Source: an uncultured Blautia sp.
Lineage (GTDB): Bacteria; Bacillota; Clostridia; Lachnospirales; Lachnospiraceae
Direction: 5' to 3'
DNA: 64,000 nt
Assembly (NCBI GenBank): GCA_900539525.1
Contig: UQCM01000009.1
Coordinates: 7,656 to 71,655, forward strand
Part shown: positions 56,758 through 64,000 of the stretch, piece after piece
Position numbering within the stretch: position 1 is the first letter of the stretch
How the letters are laid out: each line of letters starts with the position of its first letter
Notes under the pieces: generated by a model
Database searches by the model: none
The model's input: only the letters and a program-made list of their open reading frames with translations
Told to the model about the DNA's origin: nothing
Program-made: the position numbers and the translations under genes

Positions 56758-58623
56758 ATGATTTTAGAGAAAATAAATGAAGTAAATGACATCAAGAAGC
56801 TGGACAGCGGCGAGCTTCCGCTTCTGGCAGAGGAAATCAGGGACTTCCTGATCCAGAAGATCAGTCTTTCCGGAGGGCATCTGGCTTCCAACCTGGGTGT
56901 TGTAGAGCTGACGATGGCATTACATCTTGCATTTGATCTTCCGGAGGACAAGCTGATCTGGGATGTCGGACATCAGTCCTATACCCATAAGCTGCTGACA
57001 GGAAGAAGAGAGGGATTCGACACGCTTCGGAAGTATGGCGGCATGAGCGGCTTCCCGAAGCGCAAGGAGAGCAGCTGTGATGCCTTTGATACCGGACACA
57101 GCTCTACATCTATCTCAGCGGGGCTGGGCTATGCCAGAGCGCGGGATATCCGGGGCGAGGACTATCATGTCGTATCGGTCATCGGCGACGGTTCTCTGAC
57201 CGGAGGAATGGCCTATGAGGCTTTGAACAATGCAGCCCGGATCAAATCAAACTTTATCATTGTTCTCAATGACAATAATATGTCCATCTCAGAAAATGTA
57301 GGAGGCATGTCCACCTATCTGGGAGATCTGCGGACGAATGAGGCTTACACCGGATTTAAAAGCGGTGTCACCAATACACTGAACCGGATACCGGTATATG
57401 GTGAAAGAATCGTAAAGCGTTTACACAAGACAAAGAGCGGGATCAAGCAGCTCTTTATTCCAGGTATGCTTTTTGAGGAGATGGGGATCACCTATCTGGG
57501 TCCCGTAGACGGACACAATATCCAGCAGATGATCCGTGTATTTCAGGAGGCGAAGAAACTGGATGAAGCAGTACTGGTACATGTCATTACGAAAAAAGGA
57601 AGGGGATACGCTCCTGCTGAACGCCATCCGGCCAGATTTCATGGGGCTGAACCTTTTGATATAGAAACAGGTCTTCCGACCCATAAAAGGACGAAGGCGA
57701 ATTACACAGATATCTTTTCAACGGTCATGAGAAAGCTGGGAGACAGAAATCCCAATGTGGTGGCGATCACGGCGGCGATGCCGGATGGTACAGGACTGGC
57801 ACGTTTCCGGAATATGTTTCCTGACCGGTTCTTTGACGTGGGGATCGCGGAAGAGCATGCCGTTACATTTGCGGCGGGTCTTGCGGCAGGAGGACTCATT
57901 CCTGTGGTTGCAGTCTACTCTTCCTTTTTACAGAGAGCATACGACCAGGTGCTGCACGATGTGTGCATCCAGAATCTTCATGTCGTCTTTGCCATCGACC
58001 GGGCCGGTCTGGTGGGAAGTGACGGAGAGACGCATCAGGGAATCTTTGATCTGTCTTATCTGTCTACCATCCCGAATATGTGCGTCATGGCGCCGAAGAA
58101 TAAATGGGAGCTTTCTGACATGATGAAGTTTGCCGTGGATTACACAGGCCCGATCGCACTGCGCTACCCGAGAGGTGAGGCATATGACGGAATGCAGGAA
58201 TTCCGCGCACCTGTCGTTTACGGGAAGAGCGAGGTGCTTTATGATGAAGAGGGCATCCTTCTTCTGGCCGTGGGAAGTATGGTGAAGGTGGCAGATGAGG
58301 TGCGCCGGCACCTGAAAGAGCTGGGATATCCGTGTACGCTGGTCAATGCCAGATTTGTCAAGCCGATCGATGAGGATATGCTTCTGGAGATGGAAAAGGA
58401 GCATAAGCTGATCGTTACCATGGAAGAAAATGTAAAGTGCGGCGGCTTTGGCGAACATGTACTTGATTTTTTAAGTGAGATCGGAAGCAGGGCACGGGTG
58501 ATTCAGGTGGCGCTGCCCGACGATTATATTGAGCATGGAAATGTGGATATTTTAAGAAAAGAAGCAGGCATTGATGCGGATTCCATTGAGAAGCGCATTG
58601 TGGCAGAATATATAGGACTGTAA
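56758..58623 (+). CDS. dxs: 1-deoxy-D-xylulose-5-phosphate synthase
   Basis: First step of the MEP pathway: pyruvate plus glyceraldehyde-3-phosphate gives DXP, with thiamine diphosphate. It has 621 residues. The GDG...NN thiamine motif is GDGSLTGGMAYEALNNA, and the glyceraldehyde-phosphate region includes HQSYTHKLLTGR. The central and C-terminal transketolase domains follow (TAAMPDGTGL, FDVGIAEEHAVTFAAGLA, DRAGLVGSDGETHQG). The start at 56758 has AGGTG upstream; 12 extra residues are possible in frame. It makes substrate for the isoprenoid genes ispA and ispH in the same window. Confidence 0.97.
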   Translation: MILEKINEVNDIKKLDSGELPLLAEEIRDFLIQKISLSGGHLASNLGVVELTMALHLAFDLPEDKLIWDVGHQSYTHKLLTGRREGFDTLRKYGGMSGFPKRKESSCDAFDTGHSSTSISAGLGYARARDIRGEDYHVVSVIGDGSLTGGMAYEALNNAARIKSNFIIVLNDNNMSISENVGGMSTYLGDLRTNEAYTGFKSGVTNTLNRIPVYGERIVKRLHKTKSGIKQLFIPGMLFEEMGITYLGPVDGHNIQQMIRVFQEAKKLDEAVLVHVITKKGRGYAPAERHPARFHGAEPFDIETGLPTHKRTKANYTDIFSTVMRKLGDRNPNVVAITAAMPDGTGLARFRNMFPDRFFDVGIAEEHAVTFAAGLAAGGLIPVVAVYSSFLQRAYDQVLHDVCIQNLHVVFAIDRAGLVGSDGETHQGIFDLSYLSTIPNMCVMAPKNKWELSDMMKFAVDYTGPIALRYPRGEAYDGMQEFRAPVVYGKSEVLYDEEGILLLAVGSMVKVADEVRRHLKELGYPCTLVNARFVKPIDEDMLLEMEKEHKLIVTMEENVKCGGFGEHVLDFLSEIGSRARVIQVALPDDYIEHGNVDILRKEAGIDADSIEKRIVAEYIGL

Positions 58624-58634
58624 TAGGAGATATT

Positions 58635-59456
58635 ATGAAAGAGCGTTTGGACGTGCTGCTGGTAAAAAGAAACCTGGCTGCATCGAGGGAAAAGGCAAAA
58701 GCGATCATTATGTCCGGAAATGTATTTGTGGAGGGGCAGAGAGAGGATAAGGCCGGATCCATGTTTCAGGATACCGTGCAGATCGAGGTAAAGGGCAGCA
58801 CCCTGAAATACGTGAGCCGTGGAGGCCTGAAGCTGGAAAAGGCAATGAGTCATTTTGATCTTACACTGGACGGAAAGGTCTGCATGGATGTGGGGTCCTC
58901 AACGGGAGGATTCACCGACTGCATGCTGCAGAATGGAGCGGTAAAGGTCTATGCGGTGGACGTCGGACACGGACAGCTGGACTGGAAGCTGCGTCAGGAT
59001 GAGAGAGTCGTCTGCATGGAAAAGACGAATATCCGCTATGTGACACCGGAGGATATCCGGGAACCGGCAGCGTTTTCGTCCATCGATGTATCCTTTATCT
59101 CATTGACAAAGGTGCTGCTCCCTGTGAGAAATCTGCTGACAGAGGACGGAGAGATCGTCTGCCTGATCAAGCCCCAGTTTGAGGCAGGCAGAGAAAAGGT
59201 GGGAAAAAAAGGAGTCGTCAGGGACAGCCGTGTCCATGAAGAGGTGATCCGCAAGGTGCTGGAGTATGCAAAAAGCATATCCTTCGAGGCGCTCCATCTG
59301 GAATTCTCACCGATCAAGGGGCCGGAGGGCAATATCGAATACCTTCTTCATCTGAAAAAGAGGGAAGAGGGAACAATCTGGGAAGCGGTTCCGTTTTCGA
59401 TTGAAGAGACAGTGGCGGCGGCACATGAGAAACTGGACAAAACGCAGGTGGTGTAG
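58635..59456 (+). CDS. tlyA: TlyA-family rRNA 2'-O-methyltransferase / hemolysin A-like
   Basis: A 273-residue RNA methyltransferase. An S4 RNA-binding domain (about 1-60; ERLDVLLVKRNLAASREKAKAIIMSGNVFV) is followed by an FtsJ-type SAM domain (DVGSSTGGFTDCML) and LIKPQFEAGREKVGKKGVVRD. It is a family of 2'-O-ribose methyltransferases acting on rRNA; the mycobacterial TlyA modifies 16S and 23S. AGGAG lies close to the ATG. nadK starts directly after its stop. Confidence 0.93.
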   Translation: MKERLDVLLVKRNLAASREKAKAIIMSGNVFVEGQREDKAGSMFQDTVQIEVKGSTLKYVSRGGLKLEKAMSHFDLTLDGKVCMDVGSSTGGFTDCMLQNGAVKVYAVDVGHGQLDWKLRQDERVVCMEKTNIRYVTPEDIREPAAFSSIDVSFISLTKVLLPVRNLLTEDGEIVCLIKPQFEAGREKVGKKGVVRDSRVHEEVIRKVLEYAKSISFEALHLEFSPIKGPEGNIEYLLHLKKREEGTIWEAVPFSIEETVAAAHEKLDKTQVV

Positions 59457-60320
59457 ATGGACAAATTTTACATAATTACAAACAGCGACAAGGATCCAAG
59501 ACTTGAAACCGCCGGATTTGTCCGGGATTATCTTACTGAGAAGGGAAAAACCTGCATCATACAGGAGCAGAGCCAGACAGAAGCAGGCAGTTCCTATAAG
59601 TATACCGATGCCAAACAGATTCCGGGGGATGTCGATTGCGTATTGGTTGTCGGCGGTGACGGAACGCTTCTGCAGGCGTGCCGTGATCTGGTGGAAAAAG
59701 ATCTGCGGCTGCTGGGCATCAATATGGGAACACTGGGATATCTGGCAGAGATCGAGCGGCAGAATGTGCAGCCGGCACTGGATAAACTGATACACGATGA
59801 ATATGTGACGGAAAGCCGCATGATGCTTGAGGGAACCGTTAGCAGGAACGGGAAAAGGCTGATGGAGGACATGGCACTCAATGATATTGTGATCGGCAGG
59901 GACGGGAAGCCCCGGATCATTGATTTTAATATCTATGTCAATGGAGAGTTTCTGAATTCTTATAGTGCGGACGGAATCATCGTTTCCACACCGACAGGTT
60001 CTACCGGCTACAGTCTGTCTGCCGGCGGTCCGATTGTCTCGCCGGAGGCATCCCTGATCCTGCTCAGTCCCATTGCTCCCCATACACTGAATACCAGAAG
60101 TATCGTGCTTCCGGATGATGTGGAAATCATGGTGGAGGTAAAGGAAGGGCACAGACGCGGGGAAGAAGGCGCTGTCGTGACCTTTGACGGGGACACCTGT
60201 GTGAGCTTAAGATGTGCAGATCAGGTGGTGATCCGGAAATCATCCAGACATGCGAGACTGGTTAAAATCAATAATATCAGCTTCCTGGAGGTGCTCAGAA
60301 AGAAAATGAGCAGCCAGTAG
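59457..60320 (+). CDS. nadK: NAD kinase
   Basis: Phosphorylates NAD+ to NADP+. It has 287 residues. The GGDGT motif is at 66-70, then GTLGYLAEI, NDIVIGRDG and the active-site TPTGSTGYSLSAGGPIV. The ATG at 59457 starts directly at the tlyA stop. The last residues (KKMSSQ and the TAG) appear to lie at the join to the partial dispersed repeat: AGCCAG and TAG..GAAGCGAAAG both match the repeat family. The C-terminus is therefore probably repeat-derived, but all motifs are intact. Confidence 0.95.
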   Translation: MDKFYIITNSDKDPRLETAGFVRDYLTEKGKTCIIQEQSQTEAGSSYKYTDAKQIPGDVDCVLVVGGDGTLLQACRDLVEKDLRLLGINMGTLGYLAEIERQNVQPALDKLIHDEYVTESRMMLEGTVSRNGKRLMEDMALNDIVIGRDGKPRIIDFNIYVNGEFLNSYSADGIIVSTPTGSTGYSLSAGGPIVSPEASLILLSPIAPHTLNTRSIVLPDDVEIMVEVKEGHRRGEEGAVVTFDGDTCVSLRCADQVVIRKSSRHARLVKINNISFLEVLRKKMSSQ

Positions 60321-60427
60321 GGAAGCGAAAGTCAAAGAAAACCCGAGAGTAGCAGCGCAATATGATGCGGAATGCATCATATCTGTGCATCGCGAAGCGT
60401 GTTACTGGTCACGGAGTGAACAGTAAC
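60311..60427. repeat. 155-bp dispersed repeat, copy D (left part deleted)
   Basis: From GAAGCGAAAGTCA (60322) to the right end CAGTAAC (60427) this matches the last two-thirds of copies A-C. It has a few substitutions that break the GATATGATGC arm. CAGCCAGTAG just before it may be the left-end CAGCCAG joined after a deletion of about 20 bases. It fills most of the gap between nadK and argR. Confidence 0.75.
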
Positions 60428-60458
60428 CATTCATGACGTATGGATTCAGGAGGGAACT

Positions 60459-60911
60459 ATGAAGATAGCGAGACATGCAAAAATAATCGACCTTATCAAC
60501 CGCTATGATATAGAAACGCAGGAGGAGCTGGCAGAGCGTCTGAATAAAGAGGGATTTGCAGTTACACAGGCGACTGTATCCAGAGATATCCGTGAATTAA
60601 AGCTGACAAAAATCTCTTTAAACGGAGGCAGACAGAAATATGCAGTGATGCATACCCACAGCACAAGTATGGATGAAAAATACCTGCGTGTACTGAAGGA
60701 TGGTTTTGTATCCATGGATATGGCACAGAACATTCTGGTGGTCAAGACGGTTTCGGGTATGGCCATGGCAGTGGCTGCTGCGATCGATGCCATGCACTGG
60801 ACGGAGGTGGCTGGAAGTATTGCCGGAGACGATACCGTAATGTGTGCCATCCGCAGTGTGGATGATACCCTTCTGGTGATGGACAAGATCAGCCGGATGG
60901 TCGGAAAGTAA
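60459..60911 (+). CDS. argR: Arginine repressor ArgR
   Basis: A 150-residue regulator of arginine metabolism. The N-terminal winged helix includes IDLINRYDIETQEELAERL and the recognition helix region VTQATVSRDIRELKLTK. The C-terminal hexamerisation/arginine-binding domain holds the GDDTVMCAIRS motif. In Clostridia argR before recN is typical. AGGAGG stands before the ATG. Confidence 0.97.
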   Translation: MKIARHAKIIDLINRYDIETQEELAERLNKEGFAVTQATVSRDIRELKLTKISLNGGRQKYAVMHTHSTSMDEKYLRVLKDGFVSMDMAQNILVVKTVSGMAMAVAAAIDAMHWTEVAGSIAGDDTVMCAIRSVDDTLLVMDKISRMVGK

Positions 60912-60939
60912 TAGAAACGGGAGAGAGTGGGAAGAGACT

Positions 60940-62622
60940 ATGTTATGGAACATTCATGTTAAAAATATGGCGTTGATACAGGAGGTGGAGGTGGAACTCT
61001 CACCCGGCCTGAACATCCTCACCGGCGAGACAGGCGCAGGAAAATCTATCATCATCGGAGCAGTAAACGTCGCACTCGGGGCCGCATCTTTTAAGGGTTT
61101 TGCCAGAGAGGATGCGGACTATGCACTGGTCGAGCTCGTCTTTACAGTAGAAAATGATAAAATCAGGAAGCGGCTGCTGGAGCTTGATGTGCCTCTGGAG
61201 GATGATACTGTCATTATTTCCAGAAGGCTCACAAACGGAAGAAGTGTGAGCAAGGTGAACGGAGAGACGGTCACAGTGGCACGCATCCGTGAAATTGCAG
61301 AGGTGCTGATTGATATTCACGGGCAGCATGAGCATCAGTCCCTTCTGCACCGGAAAAATCATCTGACGATTCTCGATGAATACGCGAAAGAAGAACTGGA
61401 GCCTTACCGCATCCAAAATGAAGAATTATACAGGAACTGGCAGGAGAACAGAAAAAAGCTCTCGGAAATGCAGACAGATGAAACAGCCAGGGCCAAGGAA
61501 GCGGATTTCCTGCGGTTTGAGATCGATGAGATCGAGACAGCAGGCTTAACAGAGGGAGAAGATGAGAGACTGGAGGAAAACTATCGCCGGATGGTAAACG
61601 GGAGAAAGATTTCAGAGGCGGCAGCTGAGATCTGCAGCCTGCTCTCTTCGGACGGTGGAGCCGCAGAGCTGACAGGCAGGGCGATCCGCAGCATGTCATC
61701 GATTGCTGAGCTGGACAGCACTGTTTCCGGCCTGAATGATCAGCTTTACGATATCGACAATCTCCTGAGTGATTTCAACAGAGAGCTGTCCGGATATCTG
61801 GAGAGCTTAAGCTTTGATGAAGCAGAATTTTTCAGGACAGAGGAACGGCTGGATCTGATCAATCATTTAAAGGCAAAATATGGAAATTCCATTTCTGAGA
61901 TTCTGGCATATCAGGCGGAAAAACAGGAAAGACTGAATGTACTGGAACACTTTGATGCCCATTTTCTGAAATTAAAAAAAGAACTGGAGGTCTGTGAAAA
62001 TGAGCTCCTGGAAAATTCAGGGAAGATGTCCGGGATCAGAAAACGCTACGCTTCCCATCTGGAGCAGAGAATCAAAGCAGCCCTTAAGGATCTGAATTTC
62101 CTGAATGTTGAATTTCAGATTCGCTTTGACAGGATGCAGCAGCCGGGAAACTCAGGATTTGATGATATCTGCTTTATGATCTCCACCAATCCGGGCACAC
62201 CGGTAAAGCCGCTGCACGAGGTAGCATCCGGTGGAGAACTGTCCCGTATCATGCTGGCAATCAAAGCAGTGCTGGCAGATAAGGATGCCACAGAGACGCT
62301 GATCTTCGATGAGATCGATGTGGGAATCAGCGGAAGGACAGCGCAGAAGGTATCTGAGAAAATGGCGGTGATTGCAGGGAACCATCAGGTGATCTGTATC
62401 ACACATCTGGCGCAGATCGCATCGATGGCCGACAGCCATTACGTAATTGAGAAGAGAGTGGAGAATCAGATAACGTCCACTTCCATCAGAAAGCTGTCTG
62501 ATACGGAGAGTATCCATGAGCTGGCACGTATCCTGGGCGGTGCCGAGATTACAGAAACCGTCCATGAGAGCGCCCGAGAAATGAAAGAATTGGCATTACG
62601 AACAAAAAAATTACCAGGTTGA
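60940..62622 (+). CDS. recN: DNA repair protein RecN
   Basis: An SMC-like ATPase acting early in double-strand-break repair. It has 560 residues. Walker A is GETGAGKS (29-36). A long coiled coil occupies about 150-380. The ABC signature SGGELSRIMLAIK and Walker B LIFDEIDVGISG lie near the C-terminus. It starts 28 bases after argR and is closed by a terminator. Confidence 0.97.
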   Translation: MLWNIHVKNMALIQEVEVELSPGLNILTGETGAGKSIIIGAVNVALGAASFKGFAREDADYALVELVFTVENDKIRKRLLELDVPLEDDTVIISRRLTNGRSVSKVNGETVTVARIREIAEVLIDIHGQHEHQSLLHRKNHLTILDEYAKEELEPYRIQNEELYRNWQENRKKLSEMQTDETARAKEADFLRFEIDEIETAGLTEGEDERLEENYRRMVNGRKISEAAAEICSLLSSDGGAAELTGRAIRSMSSIAELDSTVSGLNDQLYDIDNLLSDFNRELSGYLESLSFDEAEFFRTEERLDLINHLKAKYGNSISEILAYQAEKQERLNVLEHFDAHFLKLKKELEVCENELLENSGKMSGIRKRYASHLEQRIKAALKDLNFLNVEFQIRFDRMQQPGNSGFDDICFMISTNPGTPVKPLHEVASGGELSRIMLAIKAVLADKDATETLIFDEIDVGISGRTAQKVSEKMAVIAGNHQVICITHLAQIASMADSHYVIEKRVENQITSTSIRKLSDTESIHELARILGGAEITETVHESAREMKELALRTKKLPG

Positions 62623-62654
62623 AAACCACATTATTTCACATACTAGAAGCAGAA

Positions 62655-62686
62655 AAGGATGTACGATACAAGTACATCCTTATTTT
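62655..62686 (+). terminator. Terminator of recN
   Basis: AAGGATGTAC pairs exactly with GTACATCCTT around a seven-base loop, then ATTTTA. Its end touches the first ATG (62687) of the spoIVB frame, which argues against that ATG as the real start. Confidence 0.88.
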
Positions 62687-62710
62687 ATGCGAAAGGATGT
62701 GGAGGATGTG

Positions 62711-63904
62711 GTGAAAAAAGCCGGAATGATACTTGCCTTGCTTCTGTGTGTTCTGGGAGCGGCATCTTTTTATATGATCAGAGGAAGTATACCGGATGAA
62801 CTGCATATGGTTCGCGGCTCCGGAAAGGAAATGACATTAGATCTGCCGTTCGTGGAGCAGGAGGCGGTCGAAGCGGGAGGACATGAAAAGTCCAATATCC
62901 CGGAGGGTGATGTGAAGATCAGCTGTAAGCTTCTGGGGGTGATCCCTATCAAAGAGATTGATGTTCATATGGTAGAGGAAAAGCAGGTGATTCCGGGAGG
63001 CGAGCCTATAGGCATCTACATGAAAACAAGAGGTATCCTGGTAGTTGGAACGGGAACCATTAACGGAATGGACGGACTGGACTATGAACCGGCTCTGAAT
63101 ATCGTTCAGTCCGGCGATTATATCACAGCGGTCAACGGACATCCGGTGGAAAAGAAAGAGAAACTGACAGAAATCGTAAATCAGGGTGAGGGAGCAGAAG
63201 TCGTTCTCGATGTGATGAGAAACGGGGAAATGACCAGTCTGAGAATATCTCCTGTAAACACAGCACGTGAAGAATACAGGCTGGGCATCTGGGTAAGAGA
63301 TGATACGCAGGGAATCGGAACGCTGACTTTTATAGATGAGCAGAGGCATTTTGGTGCACTGGGACATGGAATCAGTGATGTTGATACAGGTGAACTGCTG
63401 AATCTTTCTGGAGGAACGCTCTACCGTACGGATATCGTTTCGGTAAAAAAAGGAGAGAGGGGAGCACCTGGAGAATTGGCCGGTGTCATACGGTACAGAG
63501 AGGAGGAAAAGCTTGGTGATATTCACGCAAATACGAATGATGGGATATTTGGAGATGTAAACGAAAATATGACGGCAGCATCTGTACCTGTAGAGGTCGC
63601 CTACAGGCAGGATGTAACAGAAGGACCGGTGGTGATCCGCTGTGCCGTGGACGGAGAGGTGAAAGAATACCAGGCAGAAATTGAAAAAATATATCTGAAC
63701 AGCCGTGACGCAAACAAAAGCATAGTGATTCACACAACAGATCCTGCACTTCTTGAAACGACGGGAGGGATCGTTCAGGGAATGTCAGGGTCTCCAATTC
63801 TGCAGAATGGCCGGATCGTGGGCGCTGTCACACATGTATTTGTCAATGATCCCACAAAGGGATATGGGATATTTATAGAGAATATGCTGGATGCGGCGGA
63901 ATGA
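62711..63904 (+). CDS. spoIVB: SpoIVB peptidase
   Basis: Serine peptidase that signals from the forespore across the inter-membrane space to trigger pro-sigma-K processing. It has an N-terminal membrane anchor (about 5-23), a PDZ domain (about 90-180) and the SpoIVB peptidase domain. The expected catalytic Ser is in GMSGSP (S359) and the His in ALGHGISD (H219); NDPTKGYGIF follows. I prefer the GTG at 62711 (397 residues): GGAGG lies five bases upstream, whereas the ATG at 62687 abuts the recN terminator. In Firmicutes spo0A follows it. Confidence 0.93.
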   Translation: MKKAGMILALLLCVLGAASFYMIRGSIPDELHMVRGSGKEMTLDLPFVEQEAVEAGGHEKSNIPEGDVKISCKLLGVIPIKEIDVHMVEEKQVIPGGEPIGIYMKTRGILVVGTGTINGMDGLDYEPALNIVQSGDYITAVNGHPVEKKEKLTEIVNQGEGAEVVLDVMRNGEMTSLRISPVNTAREEYRLGIWVRDDTQGIGTLTFIDEQRHFGALGHGISDVDTGELLNLSGGTLYRTDIVSVKKGERGAPGELAGVIRYREEEKLGDIHANTNDGIFGDVNENMTAASVPVEVAYRQDVTEGPVVIRCAVDGEVKEYQAEIEKIYLNSRDANKSIVIHTTDPALLETTGGIVQGMSGSPILQNGRIVGAVTHVFVNDPTKGYGIFIENMLDAAE

Positions 63905-63914
63905 ACATTTAAAC

Positions 63915-63958
63915 TGTCGATAAGGTTGTCGAATTACAGAAATAAGTTAGTGTATAAT
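63915..63958 (+). promoter_or_regulatory. Spo0A-box-like pair and promoter upstream of a gene beyond the window (probably spo0A)
   Basis: TGTCGAT (63915-63921) and TGTCGAA (63927-63933) match the 7-base 0A box, 12 bases apart. TATAAT is at 63953-63958. The position right after spoIVB is where spo0A is normally found, so this would be autoregulation. The coding part lies outside the window. Confidence 0.5.
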
Positions 63959-64000
63959 TTTAATTGGCAAAAATAATGGGAAGTAGAATTAACCACTTCC

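Noticed and set aside
62687..62710. ATG at 62687 as spoIVB start
   Set aside because: It abuts the T-tract of the recN terminator and has no ribosome site. The GTG at 62711 has GGAGG at proper spacing.
1..64000. CRISPR array, tRNA, rRNA or intact insertion sequence
   Set aside because: No regularly spaced direct repeats, cloverleaf sequences, rRNA stretches or transposase reading frames were seen. A tRNA scan could still find something I missed.

Overview
The window looks like chromosome from an anaerobic, endospore-forming Firmicute, most likely a gut Lachnospiraceae (Blautia / Ruminococcus torques-gnavus type). The evidence is: sporulation genes (sigG, a ylmC/ymxH-type gene, spoIVB, and Spo0A-box-like sites at the right edge), a complete Rnf ion-pumping complex, a family-2 galT, the cmk-ispH-rpsA cluster, the nusB-xseAB-ispA-dxs-tlyA-nadK-argR-recN-spoIVB cluster typical of Clostridia, and two proteins I recognise as DUF5717/DUF5716. 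The genus is inference. No tRNA, rRNA, CRISPR array or intact transposase was seen.

Layout. 1-4.9 kb: polyphosphate metabolism (ppx, ppk1) plus a membrane protein. 5-7 kb, minus strand: a HAD phosphatase and a PHP phosphoesterase. 7.2-9.9 kb: an AAA+ ATPase / VWA protein pair. 10-14 kb: a flavoprotein, cmk, ispH and an S1-domain protein. 14.2-16.5 kb: convergent C39-like peptidase and YprB-like exonuclease. 16.6-22.5 kb: a second membrane protein and rnfCDGEAB. 22.8-26.3 kb: a cell-wall-binding-repeat protein, apbE (the flavin transferase expected to mature RnfD and RnfG) and a TrpB2-type tryptophan synthase. 26.7-29.4 kb: galK and galT. 29.6-32.2 kb: a PAP2 phosphatase, ylmC-like, sigG, nrdR. 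32.2-37.7 kb: three uncharacterised genes (a large DUF5717 protein, an actin/Hsp70-like DUF5716 protein and a third partner) apparently in the nrdR operon. 38-40.4 kb: a polar amino-acid ABC transporter. 40.6-45.2 kb: purF, purB, purA, with a structured RNA-like region before purB. 45.6-51.3 kb: a 1898-residue secreted GH31 glycosidase. 51.5-64 kb: prfC, an Asp23 protein, then the nusB-to-spoIVB cluster.

Three features stand out. (1) A dispersed ~155-bp repeat has inverted terminal repeats (GTTACTGTTCAC / GTGAACAGTAAC) and conserved internal hairpins. There are three full copies, one deleted copy and several solo ends. One full copy supplies the last 13 codons and stop of rnfB, and the deleted copy probably supplies the nadK stop. 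(2) The DUF5717-DUF5716-third-gene cassette is the best candidate here for an undescribed system. (3) The purF-purB gap has its own strong promoter, a 6-codon ORF, a row of small hairpins and a 3' hairpin resembling an IS200/IS605 (TnpB omega-RNA) right end, with no transposase. All family names rest on reading motifs, since no database search was possible.
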